This document shows, piece by piece, positions 8,639 to 17,991 of a DNA stretch of 64,000 nucleotides. The DNA lies in contig NZ_LMRA01000006.1 of NCBI RefSeq assembly GCF_001424705.1, positions 1-64,000 on the forward strand, given 5' to 3'. Both the position numbers and the translations under genes were made by a program. Below the pieces are notes generated by a model, which worked only from the letters and a program-made list of their open reading frames with translations, was not told the DNA's origin and did not search any database. Numbering within the stretch: the first letter of the stretch is position 1; each line of letters starts with the position of its first letter. This stretch comes from Methylobacterium sp. Leaf465. GTDB taxonomy: Bacteria; Pseudomonadota; Alphaproteobacteria; Rhizobiales; Beijerinckiaceae.

Positions 8639-9262
8639 TCAGCGGTTGGCGGTGGTGACGGGCGAGGTCACCCCGCCTAGCGAGACCCATGCCACCGTAT
8701 CCGCCGACTCGCGTTTGATGAAGACGTAGCCCGTCCGGTACCAGGTCAGAACCTCGCTGGTCTTGTTGTCGAGGATGAAGTCGCCGCGGTCGGTGACCAG
8801 GGTCAGCACGGCGTGCCCCTCGCCCTTCTCGTCGATGACGACCGTCATCCGCATCGCCCGGCGCGGCAGGCCGCCCTCGGCCAGGAGCTTGCGCTTGAGC
8901 AGCTGGTAATCCTCGCAATCGCCCGAACCGTCCTCGGCGAGGTCCCAGCGATCCGGCACGCCCCAGTGCTCCTGGTCCGTCACGGCGTGCAGGGACTTGT
9001 TCACGCGACGGTTGACCGAGACCACGGTGTTCCAGATGGCCGGGGTGAGCGTGATGCGGTTGGGCTCGTTCGCGTCGATCGCGCATTCGGCGGCATAGCG
9101 CTGGCAGAAGGCGGCCCAGGCCGGCAGCGGACGGGCCGCGGCCAGGGTCGGGGCGGCGGGAGAGGGCGTGGGCAGGGCCGCCAGGGTCTGGGCCGTCGAC
9201 GCACCGGTCGTCGCGGCCAGCACCGCGAGCAGGATCAGCGCAATCGTCTTCGTCCGGTCCAT
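8639..9262 (-). CDS. Transglutaminase-like cysteine peptidase (BTLCP family), copy 2
   Basis: A 207-residue exported paralogue of the gene at 7747-8433. Signal peptide at residues 1-25 (cleavage near STA-QT), then the same core: HWGVPDRWDLAEDGSGDCEDYQLLK (Cys), KGEGHAVLTLV (His), DFILDNKT (Asp), ending in SPVTTANR (SPVATANR in copy 1). The start at 9262 has GTGAGGA upstream. The two copies lie head-to-tail 205 bp apart and are clearly similar over the catalytic domain but divergent in the leader, so this is an old tandem duplication. Confidence 0.9.
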   Translation of the reverse strand: MDRTKTIALILLAVLAATTGASTAQTLAALPTPSPAAPTLAAARPLPAWAAFCQRYAAECAIDANEPNRITLTPAIWNTVVSVNRRVNKSLHAVTDQEHWGVPDRWDLAEDGSGDCEDYQLLKRKLLAEGGLPRRAMRMTVVIDEKGEGHAVLTLVTDRGDFILDNKTSEVLTWYRTGYVFIKRESADTVAWVSLGGVTSPVTTANR

Positions 9263-9595
9263 GGCGGCGTCCTCACGTCCTATGCCGCCAGGGTGCCGCC
9301 GCGGCGCCTGTTCCGCGCTGAAGCCGATCCGCGCAATTTTATCGATTCGCGGGCGCGATTGCGGCTCTCGTGCGACAGACCGAATGCGCCGTCTCGGCGA
9401 TGGTGCGAAACGGCGCGATTCCGCCAACGGGTCGGTAACCGTGCTCGGAGAGGGGGCTTACCGGAAGCGGAGCGGGCGGCCCCGCCGTGACACCCGGGAG
9501 CGCCCTTGCTATGCCGCGGCCTGGGCGAGGGGGCGGAGCGTTCCCCGCGGGACGGACGTCCCCGCCGAGCCCCGGACACGGAATTTTACGGCACC
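9263..9595. other. Divergent intergenic region without a gene (333 bp)
   Basis: Separates a minus-strand protease gene (start 9262) from argS (start 9596), so it must hold both promoters. A relatively AT-rich stretch occurs at about 9335-9352 (TTTTATCGATTCG). No recognisable operator, tRNA or convincing -35/-10 pair was found. Confidence 0.4.
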
Positions 9596-11344
9596 ATGAA
9601 CATCTTCGCCACCTTCGAGGCCCGCGTGCGCGGCGCCGTGCAGGCCCTCATCCAATCCGGGCAGCTGCCCGAGGGGCTCGACCTCGCCCGCGTGGTGGTG
9701 GAGCCGCCGCGCGATGCGAGCCACGGCGACCTGGCCACCAACGCCGCGCTGGTGCTGGCCAAGGAGGCGAAGACCAACCCCAAGGCCCTGGGCGAGACCC
9801 TGGCCGCGGCCCTGCGCGCCGACCCGGACGTGACGGAGGCCAGTGTCGCCGGCCCCGGCTTCATCAACCTCCGGCTGGCCCCGGGCACCTTCCACGCCGT
9901 CGTCCGGGCCGCCCTCACGGAGGCCGAGGCCTACGGGCGCGGCACCATGCCGGGGGGGCCGGTCAACATCGAGTACGTCTCGGCCAATCCCACCGGCCCG
10001 ATGCATGTGGGCCACGGGCGCGGGGCGGTGTTCGGCGATGCCCTGGCCAACCTCCTGGTGGCGGCCGGGCGTGACGTGACGCGCGAATACTACATCAACG
10101 ATGCCGGCGCGCAGGTCGACGTGCTCGCCCGCTCGGCCTTCCTGCGCTACCGCGAGGCCCTGGGCGAGGCCGTCGGCCCGGTGCCGGCGGGGCTCTATCC
10201 GGGGGACTACCTCGTACCGGTGGGCGCCCGGCTGGCCGAGATCCATGGCCGTGCCCTCCTCGACCAGCCGGAGGCGGACTGGCTGCCGACGGTGCGGGCC
10301 TTCGCCATCGCGGCGATGATGGACCTGATCCGGGAGGACCTCGCCCGCCTCGGCATCCATCACGACGTGTTCTTCTCCGAAGCCACCCTCAAGGAGGAGG
10401 TGCCCGCCCTACTGGCGGAGCTTCGCCAGAAGGGCCTCGTCTACGAGGGTCGCCTGCCGCCGCCCAAGGGGCAGCTGCCCGAGGACTGGGAGGATCGCGA
10501 GCAGACCCTGTTCCGCACCGTGGAGTTCGGTGACGACGTCGACCGGCCGCTGCTGAAGTCGGACGGCTCCTTCACCTACTTCGCCTCCGACATCGCCTAT
10601 CACCGGACCAAGATCGCCCGGGGCGCCACCGATCTCATCGACGTGCTCGGTGCCGACCATGGCGGCTACGTCAAGCGCATGCAGGCCGCCGTGAAGGCGG
10701 TCAGCGACGGCCGCGCCACCCTCGACGTGAAGCTGTGCCAGCTCGTGCGGCTGCTGCGCGCGGGCGAGCCCGTGAAGATGTCGAAGCGCGCCGGCGAGTT
10801 CGTCACCCTGCGCGAGGTCGTCGACGAGGTCGGGCGCGATCCGGTGCGCTTCATGATGCTCTACCGGAAGAACGACGCCACCCTCGACTTCGACCTCGCC
10901 AAGGTGGTGGAGCAGTCGAAGGAGAACCCGGTCTTCTACGTGCAGTACGCCCATGCGCGCTGCGTCTCGGTGTTCCGCCAGGCCGCGCAGGCGATGCCGG
11001 GTGAGGATTTTTCGCGGGCCGGGCTGCTGGGCGAGGCCGACCTCGCCTGTCTCACCGATCCGGGCGAAGGGGAGATCATGCGGTTGATCGCGCAGTACCC
11101 GCGCGTCCTCGAGGCGGCGGCCGGCGCCCATGAACCGCATCGCGTGGCGTTCTACCTCTACGAACTGGCCTCGTCGCTGCACGGTTTATGGAACAAAGGC
11201 AAAGACTTGCCGCAATTACGGTTTATTAATCCTGGCGACCGAAACTCCACTCGGGCTCGATTGGCCCTCGTTGAGGCGTTGCGGGGCGTTGTCGCCTCCG
11301 GCCTCGCGGTGTTGGGCGTCACCGCGCCGGACGAAATGCGGTGA
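9596..11344 (+). CDS. argS: Arginyl-tRNA synthetase
   Basis: A 582-residue class I aminoacyl-tRNA synthetase charging tRNA-Arg. The N-terminal tRNA-binding domain (about 1-110) includes [11 protein letters not shown]. The HIGH-type signature is [13 protein letters not shown] (HVGH at 137-140), and the KMSKS loop appears as KMSKR at 394-398. A C-terminal anticodon-binding DALR domain ends near residue 582. The ATG at 9596 matches family N-termini ([11 protein letters not shown]). First gene of a conserved alphaproteobacterial cluster: argS, SPOR protein, nagZ. Confidence 0.97.
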   Translation: MNIFATFEARVRGAVQALIQSGQLPEGLDLARVVVEPPRDASHGDLATNAALVLAKEAKTNPKALGETLAAALRADPDVTEASVAGPGFINLRLAPGTFHAVVRAALTEAEAYGRGTMPGGPVNIEYVSANPTGPMHVGHGRGAVFGDALANLLVAAGRDVTREYYINDAGAQVDVLARSAFLRYREALGEAVGPVPAGLYPGDYLVPVGARLAEIHGRALLDQPEADWLPTVRAFAIAAMMDLIREDLARLGIHHDVFFSEATLKEEVPALLAELRQKGLVYEGRLPPPKGQLPEDWEDREQTLFRTVEFGDDVDRPLLKSDGSFTYFASDIAYHRTKIARGATDLIDVLGADHGGYVKRMQAAVKAVSDGRATLDVKLCQLVRLLRAGEPVKMSKRAGEFVTLREVVDEVGRDPVRFMMLYRKNDATLDFDLAKVVEQSKENPVFYVQYAHARCVSVFRQAAQAMPGEDFSRAGLLGEADLACLTDPGEGEIMRLIAQYPRVLEAAAGAHEPHRVAFYLYELASSLHGLWNKGKDLPQLRFINPGDRNSTRARLALVEALRGVVASGLAVLGVTAPDEMR

Positions 11345-11374
11345 GGTGATCTCGGCGTGAAGAGGGATGCTGCC

Positions 11375-12850
11375 ATGACGACGAACGCTTCGCGGGCGAC
11401 GGTCGATTTCGACACCTTTGCGCGAGATCTGCAGCAGCCTCCGGCGCCGGCCCAGGCGCCCGTCCAGGGTGTCGCGCCCGTCCAGGCTCAGGCCCCGGCT
11501 GCGGCCAAGGCCGACCCCCTGGCCGAACTCGCCCGCATCGTCGGGCAGGACGATCCCTTCCGCGCCCTGCTCCAGGCCCGCGATTCCCGCGCCGATGCCG
11601 CCGCGCGCGGCCGCATCGAGCCGAGCTTCGGCGACGGCCCGGTCCAGGGCCGCCCCGCCCAGGTCGAGGCTCACACGCCCGTTCACGCCCCGGCCCCCGT
11701 GCACCAGGCCGCTCAGCAGCCGGTCTCGCCGACCGACGCCTTCGACCAGTATCTCGCCTCCGTCGATCACGGCGCCTATGCCGATTCGCAGGGCGCCTAT
11801 CCGGATCCCAACGCGGCCGAATTCGCCCCCAACGACGCAGACGACCGGGTCCGCTCCCTGGAGCGTCCGCGCAAGCGCAGCCGCCTCGTGTCGGTGGGTG
11901 CCGGCCTCAGCGTTCTCGCCCTCTGCGTCACCGGCGCCCTGGCCTGGCGCGGCCTGCATGGCCAGTCCGGCGGCAGCGGCGGCGTCCCCACCATCCTGGC
12001 CGACACCGCGCCCCTGAAGATCGCGCCGCAGAAGTCCGATGGGGTCGAGATTCCGGACCAGAACAAGCAGATCTACGAGCGCACCGCCAAGGACGGCCAG
12101 ATCCGAATCGTCAACCGCGAGGAGCAGCCCCTCGACGTGGCCCAGGCCGCCCGGGCGGCTCTCGGGACCGGCGAAGGGGGAGCGACCCCCGGCAGCGCCG
12201 CTCCGGCAGCGGCGCCCCAGCCGGCCCAGCAGGGCGGCCTCGGCGAGTCCCTCGGCGAACCCCGTCGGGTCCGCACGGTCTCTGTGAAGCCCGATACGCC
12301 CCCGCCGCCGCCGCAGCGCGAGACCTCCGCCGAAGCGACGACACCGTCGGTGATCCCGACCATGACCCTGCCGGGCGCCACCGGCGACGGCGCCGCCAGC
12401 CCGTCCCTGCGCCAGCGCGCGACCCGGCTGCCGCCGCCGGTGGCGACGACCCCGGTGGCCGAAGCGCCCGCCGCGACTCCGCCGGAGCCGGCACCGGCCC
12501 CGCGCGTCAAAGCGCCCCAGCGCGTGGCCGCCGTGGCCCCGGAGGCGACCTCCGCCATCTCCGCCCCGCCGCCCGTCGCGGCGGCACCCGCCGCAGCCTC
12601 CGCGGGCGGGGGCGGCTACGCCGTCCAGCTCGGCGTCCGCACCAGCGAGAGCGAGGCCCAGGCCGCCTTCCGCCAGATGCAGGGCAAATACAGCCAGCTC
12701 TCCGGCCAGCCGGCCCTGATCCGTCAGGCCGAGGTCAACGGCAAGACGATCTACCGCGTCCGCGTCGGGCCCCTCGGCAAGACCGAGGCGACCAGCCTGT
12801 GCACCCAGCTCCAGGGTGCCGGCGGCCAGTGCTTCGTGGCCAAGAACTGA
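11375..12850 (+). CDS. SPOR-domain cell-division/envelope protein
   Basis: A 491-residue protein with one membrane helix (about residues 170-195, after an RPRKRSR stop-transfer signal), a long Pro/Ala-rich periplasmic linker, and a C-terminal SPOR domain (about the last 75 residues, GGGYAVQLGVRTSESEAQAAFRQMQ to the end) that binds septal peptidoglycan lacking stem peptides. It lies 30 bp after argS. The ATG at 11375 is preferred since AGAGGGA sits 7 bp upstream; an in-frame GTG at 11357 is possible. Its place between argS and nagZ is conserved and links it to wall remodelling at division. Confidence 0.88.
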   Translation: MTTNASRATVDFDTFARDLQQPPAPAQAPVQGVAPVQAQAPAAAKADPLAELARIVGQDDPFRALLQARDSRADAAARGRIEPSFGDGPVQGRPAQVEAHTPVHAPAPVHQAAQQPVSPTDAFDQYLASVDHGAYADSQGAYPDPNAAEFAPNDADDRVRSLERPRKRSRLVSVGAGLSVLALCVTGALAWRGLHGQSGGSGGVPTILADTAPLKIAPQKSDGVEIPDQNKQIYERTAKDGQIRIVNREEQPLDVAQAARAALGTGEGGATPGSAAPAAAPQPAQQGGLGESLGEPRRVRTVSVKPDTPPPPPQRETSAEATTPSVIPTMTLPGATGDGAASPSLRQRATRLPPPVATTPVAEAPAATPPEPAPAPRVKAPQRVAAVAPEATSAISAPPPVAAAPAAASAGGGGYAVQLGVRTSESEAQAAFRQMQGKYSQLSGQPALIRQAEVNGKTIYRVRVGPLGKTEATSLCTQLQGAGGQCFVAKN

Positions 12851-13135
12851 GGTCCGCTCCCGGACGCCGGACGAACCGGGCGCCGGCGCGCGCCCGGTCG
12901 GTCGACCGGCCAGCGGGCGCGGCGCCTTCGAGGCGCCGCTCGTCCTGTGGCCACCGTACCACGCTCGCCCCCTCCCGTGAGCCCCCTCCCGTGAGCCCCC
13001 ATTCCGTTCGTGGTTGTCCGGCCGCATCCTGCCCCGATTGGCGTGATGTCGATTCGTCGCCGAACCCCTCCGAGCGTCGTCCCACCCCGCCGGCCCAATC
13101 CACCGCGCCGATCCACCGAGGATGCGTCCCCGATC

Positions 13136-14143
13136 ATGACCTCCCGTGCCCTGATCCTTGGTTGCGCCGGCAAGACCCTCTCGGCGCAGGAGGCCGCCTT
13201 CTTCCGGGACGTGGCGCCCTGGGGCTTCATCCTGTTCAAGCGCAACATCGGCACGCCCGACGAGGTCCGGGCGCTGACCGACGCCCTGCGGGACACGGTC
13301 GGCCGCGCCGACGCCCCGATCCTCATCGACCAGGAAGGCGGCCGGGTGCAGCGCATGGGACCGCCGCACTGGCCGGCCTATCCGGCGGGGCGTCGCTTCG
13401 CCGGGCTCAACGGATCGGCCGCGACGATCGCGCATCTGGGCGCCCGGCTGATGGCCCATGATCTCGCCAGCGTCGGCATCAACGTCGACTGCGCCCCGGT
13501 CCTCGATGTGCCGGTGGCGGGCGCCCACGACGTGATCGGCGACCGCGCCTACGACACCACCCCCGACCGCGTGGCCGAGATCGGCCGGGCCGTGGCCGAG
13601 GGCCTGATGCAGGGCGGCGTGCTGCCGGTGATGAAGCACATCCCCGGCCACGGCCGCGCCGGCTGCGACAGCCATAAGGGCCTGCCGGTGGTGGAGGCGG
13701 ACCTCGCCAGCCTCAGCGCCCAGGATTTCGTGCCCTTCCGAGCCCTCGCCGACCTGCCGATGGCCATGAGCGCCCATGTGGTGCTCACGGCCCTCGATCC
13801 CGCCCATCCGGCGACGCAATCGGCCATCGTGATTCGCGACATCATCCGCGGCGCCATCGGCTTCGACGGCCTGCTGATGACCGACGACCTCTCGATGCAC
13901 GCCCTCCAGGGCACGTTCCGGACCCGGACCGAGGCCTGCTTCGCCGCCGGAATCGATGTCGGTCTGCACTGCAACGGCGATCCGGACGAGATGCAGGGCG
14001 TCGCCGAGGGTGCCCCCGCCCTGGCCGGCGCGGCCCTGCGCCGGGCCGAGGCCGCCCTGGCCCGCCTGCCCGCCATCCCCGACGCCTTCGACGTGCACGA
14101 GGCCCGGGCTCGCTTCGCGGCAGCCCTGTCGATGGCCGCCTGA
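13136..14143 (+). CDS. nagZ: Beta-N-acetylhexosaminidase
   Basis: A 335-residue glycoside hydrolase family 3 enzyme. It removes GlcNAc from 1,6-anhydro-muropeptides in the cytosol during wall recycling. Hallmarks: ILIDQEGGRVQRM, the substrate/catalytic loop KHIPGHGRAGCDSHKGLP (His/Asp dyad), and MTDDLSMHAL with the nucleophile Asp. The ATG at 13136 is chosen because family members begin close to SRALILGCAG. In most relatives scpA and scpB follow directly; here tatA comes next after 251 bp. Confidence 0.93.
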   Translation: MTSRALILGCAGKTLSAQEAAFFRDVAPWGFILFKRNIGTPDEVRALTDALRDTVGRADAPILIDQEGGRVQRMGPPHWPAYPAGRRFAGLNGSAATIAHLGARLMAHDLASVGINVDCAPVLDVPVAGAHDVIGDRAYDTTPDRVAEIGRAVAEGLMQGGVLPVMKHIPGHGRAGCDSHKGLPVVEADLASLSAQDFVPFRALADLPMAMSAHVVLTALDPAHPATQSAIVIRDIIRGAIGFDGLLMTDDLSMHALQGTFRTRTEACFAAGIDVGLHCNGDPDEMQGVAEGAPALAGAALRRAEAALARLPAIPDAFDVHEARARFAAALSMAA

Positions 14144-14394
14144 GGTCCGGGTCGCCTGGACGCCCGGCCACCTGACGTCCCGCGCGCCGGTGGCCGGACG
14201 AGGCGACAACGGCGCGCGGCTGGTCTATGACCCGGCGGTGGGCCGGAAACTTGCATGCCCGCGATGCGGCGATCGGAACGGAGCGCGCGTCACCCGCACT
14301 TCTTGTGCTCGGGGTGCCCGATCCTTAGGTTCGCCATCAATCGACACACGAGACGGCGCCGCGCAGTGTTCGGGCTGTGGCGCGGGAGGTTGCC

Positions 14395-14652
14395 ATGGGC
14401 AGCATGAGTATCTGGCACTGGATCATCGTCGCCGGCATCGTGATGCTGCTGTTCGGCCGCGGGAAGATCTCGGACCTGATGGGCGACGTCGCCAAGGGCA
14501 TCAAGGCCTTCAAGAAGGGCATGGCCGAGGACGAGACGCCGACCACCACGGCCGTGCCGCCGCCGAGCGCGGGCGAGCCGGTGCGGACGCTGCCCCACCA
14601 GGGGGAGCCCGCCACCGCCAACACGGTGTCGGCCGACCGCAAGGTCGTCTGA
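14395..14652 (+). CDS. tatA: Sec-independent protein translocase subunit TatA
   Basis: An 85-residue single-span membrane protein that oligomerises to form the passage for folded proteins with twin-arginine signals. It has an N-terminal helix [17 protein letters not shown], the FGRGKI hinge (FGxxK/R pattern), and an amphipathic helix [17 protein letters not shown] followed by a short disordered tail. GGGAGG lies just upstream of the ATG at 14395. First of tatABC, with 117 bp to tatB. Confidence 0.95.
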   Translation: MGSMSIWHWIIVAGIVMLLFGRGKISDLMGDVAKGIKAFKKGMAEDETPTTTAVPPPSAGEPVRTLPHQGEPATANTVSADRKVV

Positions 14653-14769
14653 TCCGCCACGCGAGAATGGGGCGCTGCGGCCGATCGCGGGTCTGGCGCA
14701 CGGCGCCGCGACCTGCCATGGGCAGCACGCCGTGGATGGGCGGCGCAGGGTCGCGGGACAGTCGACACC

Positions 14770-15378
14770 ATGTTTGACATGAGTTGGGGCGAGGTGATGC
14801 TGATCGGCGGCGTCGCCCTCATCGTCATCGGCCCGAAGGATCTGCCGAAGGCCCTGCGCACGGTCGGCCAGATCACCGGCAAGATGCGCCGCATGGCCGG
14901 CGAGTTCCAGTCGCAGTTCAACGAGGCGATCCGCGAGGCGGAGTTCGACGAGATCCGCCGCGAGGTGGATGGGGTCAAGCGCTCGGCGAGTACGATGGGG
15001 CCGACCTTCAACCCGGTGCAGACCATCCGCGACGAGCTGAAGGGCGCTGTGGACGGCCGAACCGAGACCAAGACGACCCCTTCGCCGACCCAGGGCCTTG
15101 CCAACGTCGCCGACCAGCTGGCCGAGCGCGAGGCGACGATGCCGGCGCCGCCTGCGCCGATGCCACCCGAGACCTTGCCGTACGAGCCCGTCCGACACGT
15201 GCCCGGCCCCGTGGAAGCGCTGCCCGACCTGCCGCCGCGCTCCGCCTCGGAAGCGCCCGCTCCGGCCACGCCCCACGCCTGGACCGCCGAACCCCCGGCC
15301 GCCTTCCCCGACCCGACTCCCAGCGCGTCGCCTCGCTTCGAGACGCCGGCCAAACCCCAGCTTGATTCCGGCCGATGA
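14770..15378 (+). CDS. tatB: Sec-independent protein translocase subunit TatB
   Basis: A 202-residue TatB that forms the substrate receptor with TatC. N-terminal helix [21 protein letters not shown], the GPKDLP hinge and a long amphipathic helix ([28 protein letters not shown]). The Pro-rich C-terminal half is disordered, as is usual in alphaproteobacteria. Its stop overlaps the tatC start (ATGA), so the two are coupled. Confidence 0.95.
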   Translation: MFDMSWGEVMLIGGVALIVIGPKDLPKALRTVGQITGKMRRMAGEFQSQFNEAIREAEFDEIRREVDGVKRSASTMGPTFNPVQTIRDELKGAVDGRTETKTTPSPTQGLANVADQLAEREATMPAPPAPMPPETLPYEPVRHVPGPVEALPDLPPRSASEAPAPATPHAWTAEPPAAFPDPTPSASPRFETPAKPQLDSGR

Positions 15379-16175
15379 TCAACGAGACCGACGAAGCCGA
15401 GATCGAAGCCTCGCGGGCCCCGCTCCTCGACCATCTCATCGAATTGCGGTCGCGGCTGATCAAGTCGCTGGCCGCCTTCGTGGTGATGTTCTTCGGGTGC
15501 TTCTTCTTCTCGCGGCACATCTACAACATCCTTGTCTACCCCTACGTCTCCGTGGTGGGTGTCGAGAACGCGAAGCTGATCGCGACGCACTTCCTCGAGC
15601 AGGTGTTCACCAACATCAAGCTCAGCGTGTTCGGGGCCGGCTTCCTGGCCTTCCCGGTCATCGCCACGCAGATTTACGCCTTCGTGGCCCCGGGCCTCTA
15701 TCGCAACGAGCGTCAAGCCTTCCTGCCGTACCTCGTCGCCACCCCGATCTTCTTCATCCTCGGCGCCCTGGTGGTGTTCTTCCTGGCGATGCCGCTGCTG
15801 ATCCAGTTTTCGGTCTCGCTGCAGCAGATCGGGCAACCCGGCGAGGCGACGATCGCGCTCCTGCCGAAGGTGGACGAGTACCTCTCGCTCATCATGACGC
15901 TGATCTTCGCCTTCGGCATCGCCTTCCAGCTGCCGGTGATCCTGACCCTGCTCGGGCAGATCGGCGTGATCGACACGGCGTTCCTGCGCGAGAAGCGCCG
16001 CTATGCCATCGTCCTGGTCTTCGTGGCCGCCGCCGTGCTGACGCCGCCGGACGTGATCTCGCAGCTCTCCCTCGCCATTCCGATGCTGCTGCTCTACGAG
16101 GCCTCGATCTTCTCGGTGGCCCGCGTCGAGCGCCGCCGGGCCGCCAAGCGCAAGGCCGAGGGGCTCGACCCGTAA
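15375..16175 (+). CDS. tatC: Sec-independent protein translocase subunit TatC
   Basis: A 266-residue polytopic protein with six membrane helices. The N-terminal cytoplasmic motif [14 protein letters not shown] is where the twin-arginine signal binds. The first periplasmic loop and the [11 protein letters not shown] segment are also typical. In most alphaproteobacteria serS, surE and pcm follow directly. Here the next gene is an opposite-strand plsC, and serS-surE-pcm sit on the other strand near 50 kb. Confidence 0.96.
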   Translation: MINETDEAEIEASRAPLLDHLIELRSRLIKSLAAFVVMFFGCFFFSRHIYNILVYPYVSVVGVENAKLIATHFLEQVFTNIKLSVFGAGFLAFPVIATQIYAFVAPGLYRNERQAFLPYLVATPIFFILGALVVFFLAMPLLIQFSVSLQQIGQPGEATIALLPKVDEYLSLIMTLIFAFGIAFQLPVILTLLGQIGVIDTAFLREKRRYAIVLVFVAAAVLTPPDVISQLSLAIPMLLLYEASIFSVARVERRRAAKRKAEGLDP

Positions 16176-16186
16176 GGCTTTCGGTC

Positions 16187-16939
16187 CTACGGGGCCTCGG
16201 CCGGCAGGGGCGAGGCGACGGGGGCGGCAGGATCACGCCAGCGGTTCAGCTCGGCATCGATCGCCCCTTGCGTCCCCCGCATGAACTCGGCGCCGCTCAG
16301 GCCCGGGGGCAGGGGCGGAAGGTAGCTCACCGTCACGGCGCCGGGGCTGTGGCGGGCGCCCCCGTGGGGCCAGTACAGGCCGGAATTCACCGCCACCGGC
16401 AGCACCGGCAGGCCGAGCTTGGCATAGAGCAGCTCGACCCCGCGCTTGAACTGGACCGGCTCGGCGATGCCGCCGCGGGTGCCTTCCGGAAACATCAGCA
16501 CCGAGCGTCCCTGCGCGATCGCCGCGCGGCTCTCGTCGATCATCACCCGCAGGGCCTGGGTGCCGTTGGCCCGGTCGATGATGATCATCGGCGAGCGGCG
16601 CAGGAACCAGCCGACGATGGGGATCGCCACCAGCTCGCGCTTGGCCACGATGGCGACGTTGGGCACCAGCACGAGGAAGGCCAGGGTCTCCCAGGCCGAC
16701 TGGTGGTTGGCCACGATGAGACAGGGCTCGGCCGGGATGCGGTCGCGGCCCTCCTCGACATAGGTGAGCCCGACGATGCGGGCGAGGCCGAACAGGATGC
16801 CCCGCGACCACAGGCGGGTGAAGGCGCGGATGGGCCGCGCCGGCGCGCCCAGCAGGGCGAGCACCGCCAGCGGCACGATGAACAGGGCGGTCCAGCCGGC
16901 CCAGTAGGCGTTGAAGAGCGCGGAACGGATGCGCGACAC
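16187..16939 (-). CDS. plsC: 1-acyl-sn-glycerol-3-phosphate acyltransferase (PlsC family)
   Basis: A 250-residue membrane-bound acyltransferase that makes phosphatidic acid from lysophosphatidic acid. One N-terminal hydrophobic segment (about 12-30), block I N-H-Q-S-A-W-E at 78-84 (the acidic residue is Glu rather than Asp, common in this subgroup), and block III F-P-E-G-T-R at 150-155. The GTG start at 16939 has GAGGGA 7 bp upstream and places the hydrophobic helix correctly. It converges on tatC with only 11 bp between stops, at an inferred rearrangement junction. Confidence 0.88.
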   Translation of the reverse strand: MSRIRSALFNAYWAGWTALFIVPLAVLALLGAPARPIRAFTRLWSRGILFGLARIVGLTYVEEGRDRIPAEPCLIVANHQSAWETLAFLVLVPNVAIVAKRELVAIPIVGWFLRRSPMIIIDRANGTQALRVMIDESRAAIAQGRSVLMFPEGTRGGIAEPVQFKRGVELLYAKLGLPVLPVAVNSGLYWPHGGARHSPGAVTVSYLPPLPPGLSGAEFMRGTQGAIDAELNRWRDPAAPVASPLPAEAP

Positions 16940-17105
16940 GTGACGATCCCTCGATCTCGCCCCGGGCGCGATCCCTCGCGGATCAGGAGCCCCAGGCGCG
17001 GCATTTCCCCGGCGACGGCGGCGGCGATCCGGTCTATGCCGGCCCGCCGCGCCGACGCGCGCACGATCCTTTAAACATTTTCCAGTCTCACGCGAGCCGA
17101 ACGCC

Positions 17106-17915
17106 GTGCGCCTCACCGTCACCACCTGGAACATCAACTCGGTGCGCTTGCGCATCGATTCGGTCCTGCGCTTCCTCGCCGAGGCCCAGCCGGACGTGCT
17201 CTGCCTGCAGGAGACGAAGTGCCCGGACGACGCGTTTCCGCTGAAGGCCCTGCGGGGCTCCGGCTACGAGCACGTCGTGTTCGCCGGCCAGAAGGGCTAC
17301 AACGGCGTCGCGATCCTGTCGCGCTTTCCCCTCCTCGCGCGCGACGTGATGGCGTTCTGCGAGCGCCAGGACGCGCGTCACATCTCGGCGGTCCTCGGCC
17401 CCGAAGCCGGGACGGCGGCCGGGATCGTCCTGCACGATTTCTACGTGCCGGCCGGCGGCGACGTGCCCGACCGCGGCCTCAACCCGAAATTCGCGCACAA
17501 GCTCGACTTCCTCGACGAACTGCGCGCCTGGGGCGGCCGTCGGGTCACAGGCCCCGCGATCCTGGTCGGCGACCTCAACGTGGCGCCCCTGGAGCACGAC
17601 GTCTGGTCGCACAAGCAGCTCCTCGACGTGGTGAGCCACACCCCCATCGAGACCGAGCGGCTCGAGACCCTGCGGGGCGAGGCCGGTTGGGTCGATGCCG
17701 CCCGCCTGCTCGTGCCGGAGCCGACGAAGATCTACACGTGGTGGAGCTACCGCTCCCCCGACTGGTCGGCGGCCGACAAGGGCCGGCGCCTCGACCATGC
17801 CTGGGTCTCTCCCGACCTCGCCGGCACGGTGCGCGACATGACGGTTGCCCGCCATGTCCGGGGCTGGGACCGCCCCTCCGACCATGCGCCGGTGACGCTG
17901 ACCCTGGAACTCTGA
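17106..17915 (+). CDS. xthA: Exodeoxyribonuclease III / AP endonuclease
   Basis: A 269-residue Mg-dependent enzyme that cuts DNA 5' to abasic sites. Motifs: TTWNINSVRLR, LCLQETKCP (metal ligand Glu36), GDLNVAP and the C-terminal RPSDHAPVTLTL with the catalytic Asp-His pair. GTG start at 17106. Divergent from plsC over 166 bp. In many Rhizobiales this gene follows ftsK-lolA; those genes lie 33 kb away here. Confidence 0.94.
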   Translation: MRLTVTTWNINSVRLRIDSVLRFLAEAQPDVLCLQETKCPDDAFPLKALRGSGYEHVVFAGQKGYNGVAILSRFPLLARDVMAFCERQDARHISAVLGPEAGTAAGIVLHDFYVPAGGDVPDRGLNPKFAHKLDFLDELRAWGGRRVTGPAILVGDLNVAPLEHDVWSHKQLLDVVSHTPIETERLETLRGEAGWVDAARLLVPEPTKIYTWWSYRSPDWSAADKGRRLDHAWVSPDLAGTVRDMTVARHVRGWDRPSDHAPVTLTLEL

Positions 17916-17918
17916 GGG

Positions 17919-17936
17919 CTGTCACCGGCCGGTCAT
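17919..17936 (+). promoter_or_regulatory. Pho box (PhoB site) upstream of btaA
   Basis: CTGTCAC-CGGC-CGGTCAT: two 7-bp half-sites with a 4-bp spacer, matching the alphaproteobacterial Pho-box consensus CTGTCAT-N4-CTGTCAT at 12 of 14 positions. It lies 34 bp before the first possible btaA start (17971), where a PhoB box would replace the -35. The btaAB operon of Sinorhizobium is known to be PhoB-dependent, which supports the call. Confidence 0.7.
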
Positions 17937-17991
17937 GCGCGAGGCGTAGGGGCGGCGTCCATCATCCCCGATGGACAGCCCGAGAGCCCGC

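Noticed and set aside
11216-14209. Open frame of 997 codons on the minus strand
   Set aside because: Antisense to the SPOR and nagZ genes, low-complexity Gly/Arg/His composition, no ribosome site or domain.
14290-14337. Short minus-strand frame [15 protein letters not shown] before tatA
   Set aside because: Only 15 codons, no ribosome site and no known relative; probably chance.
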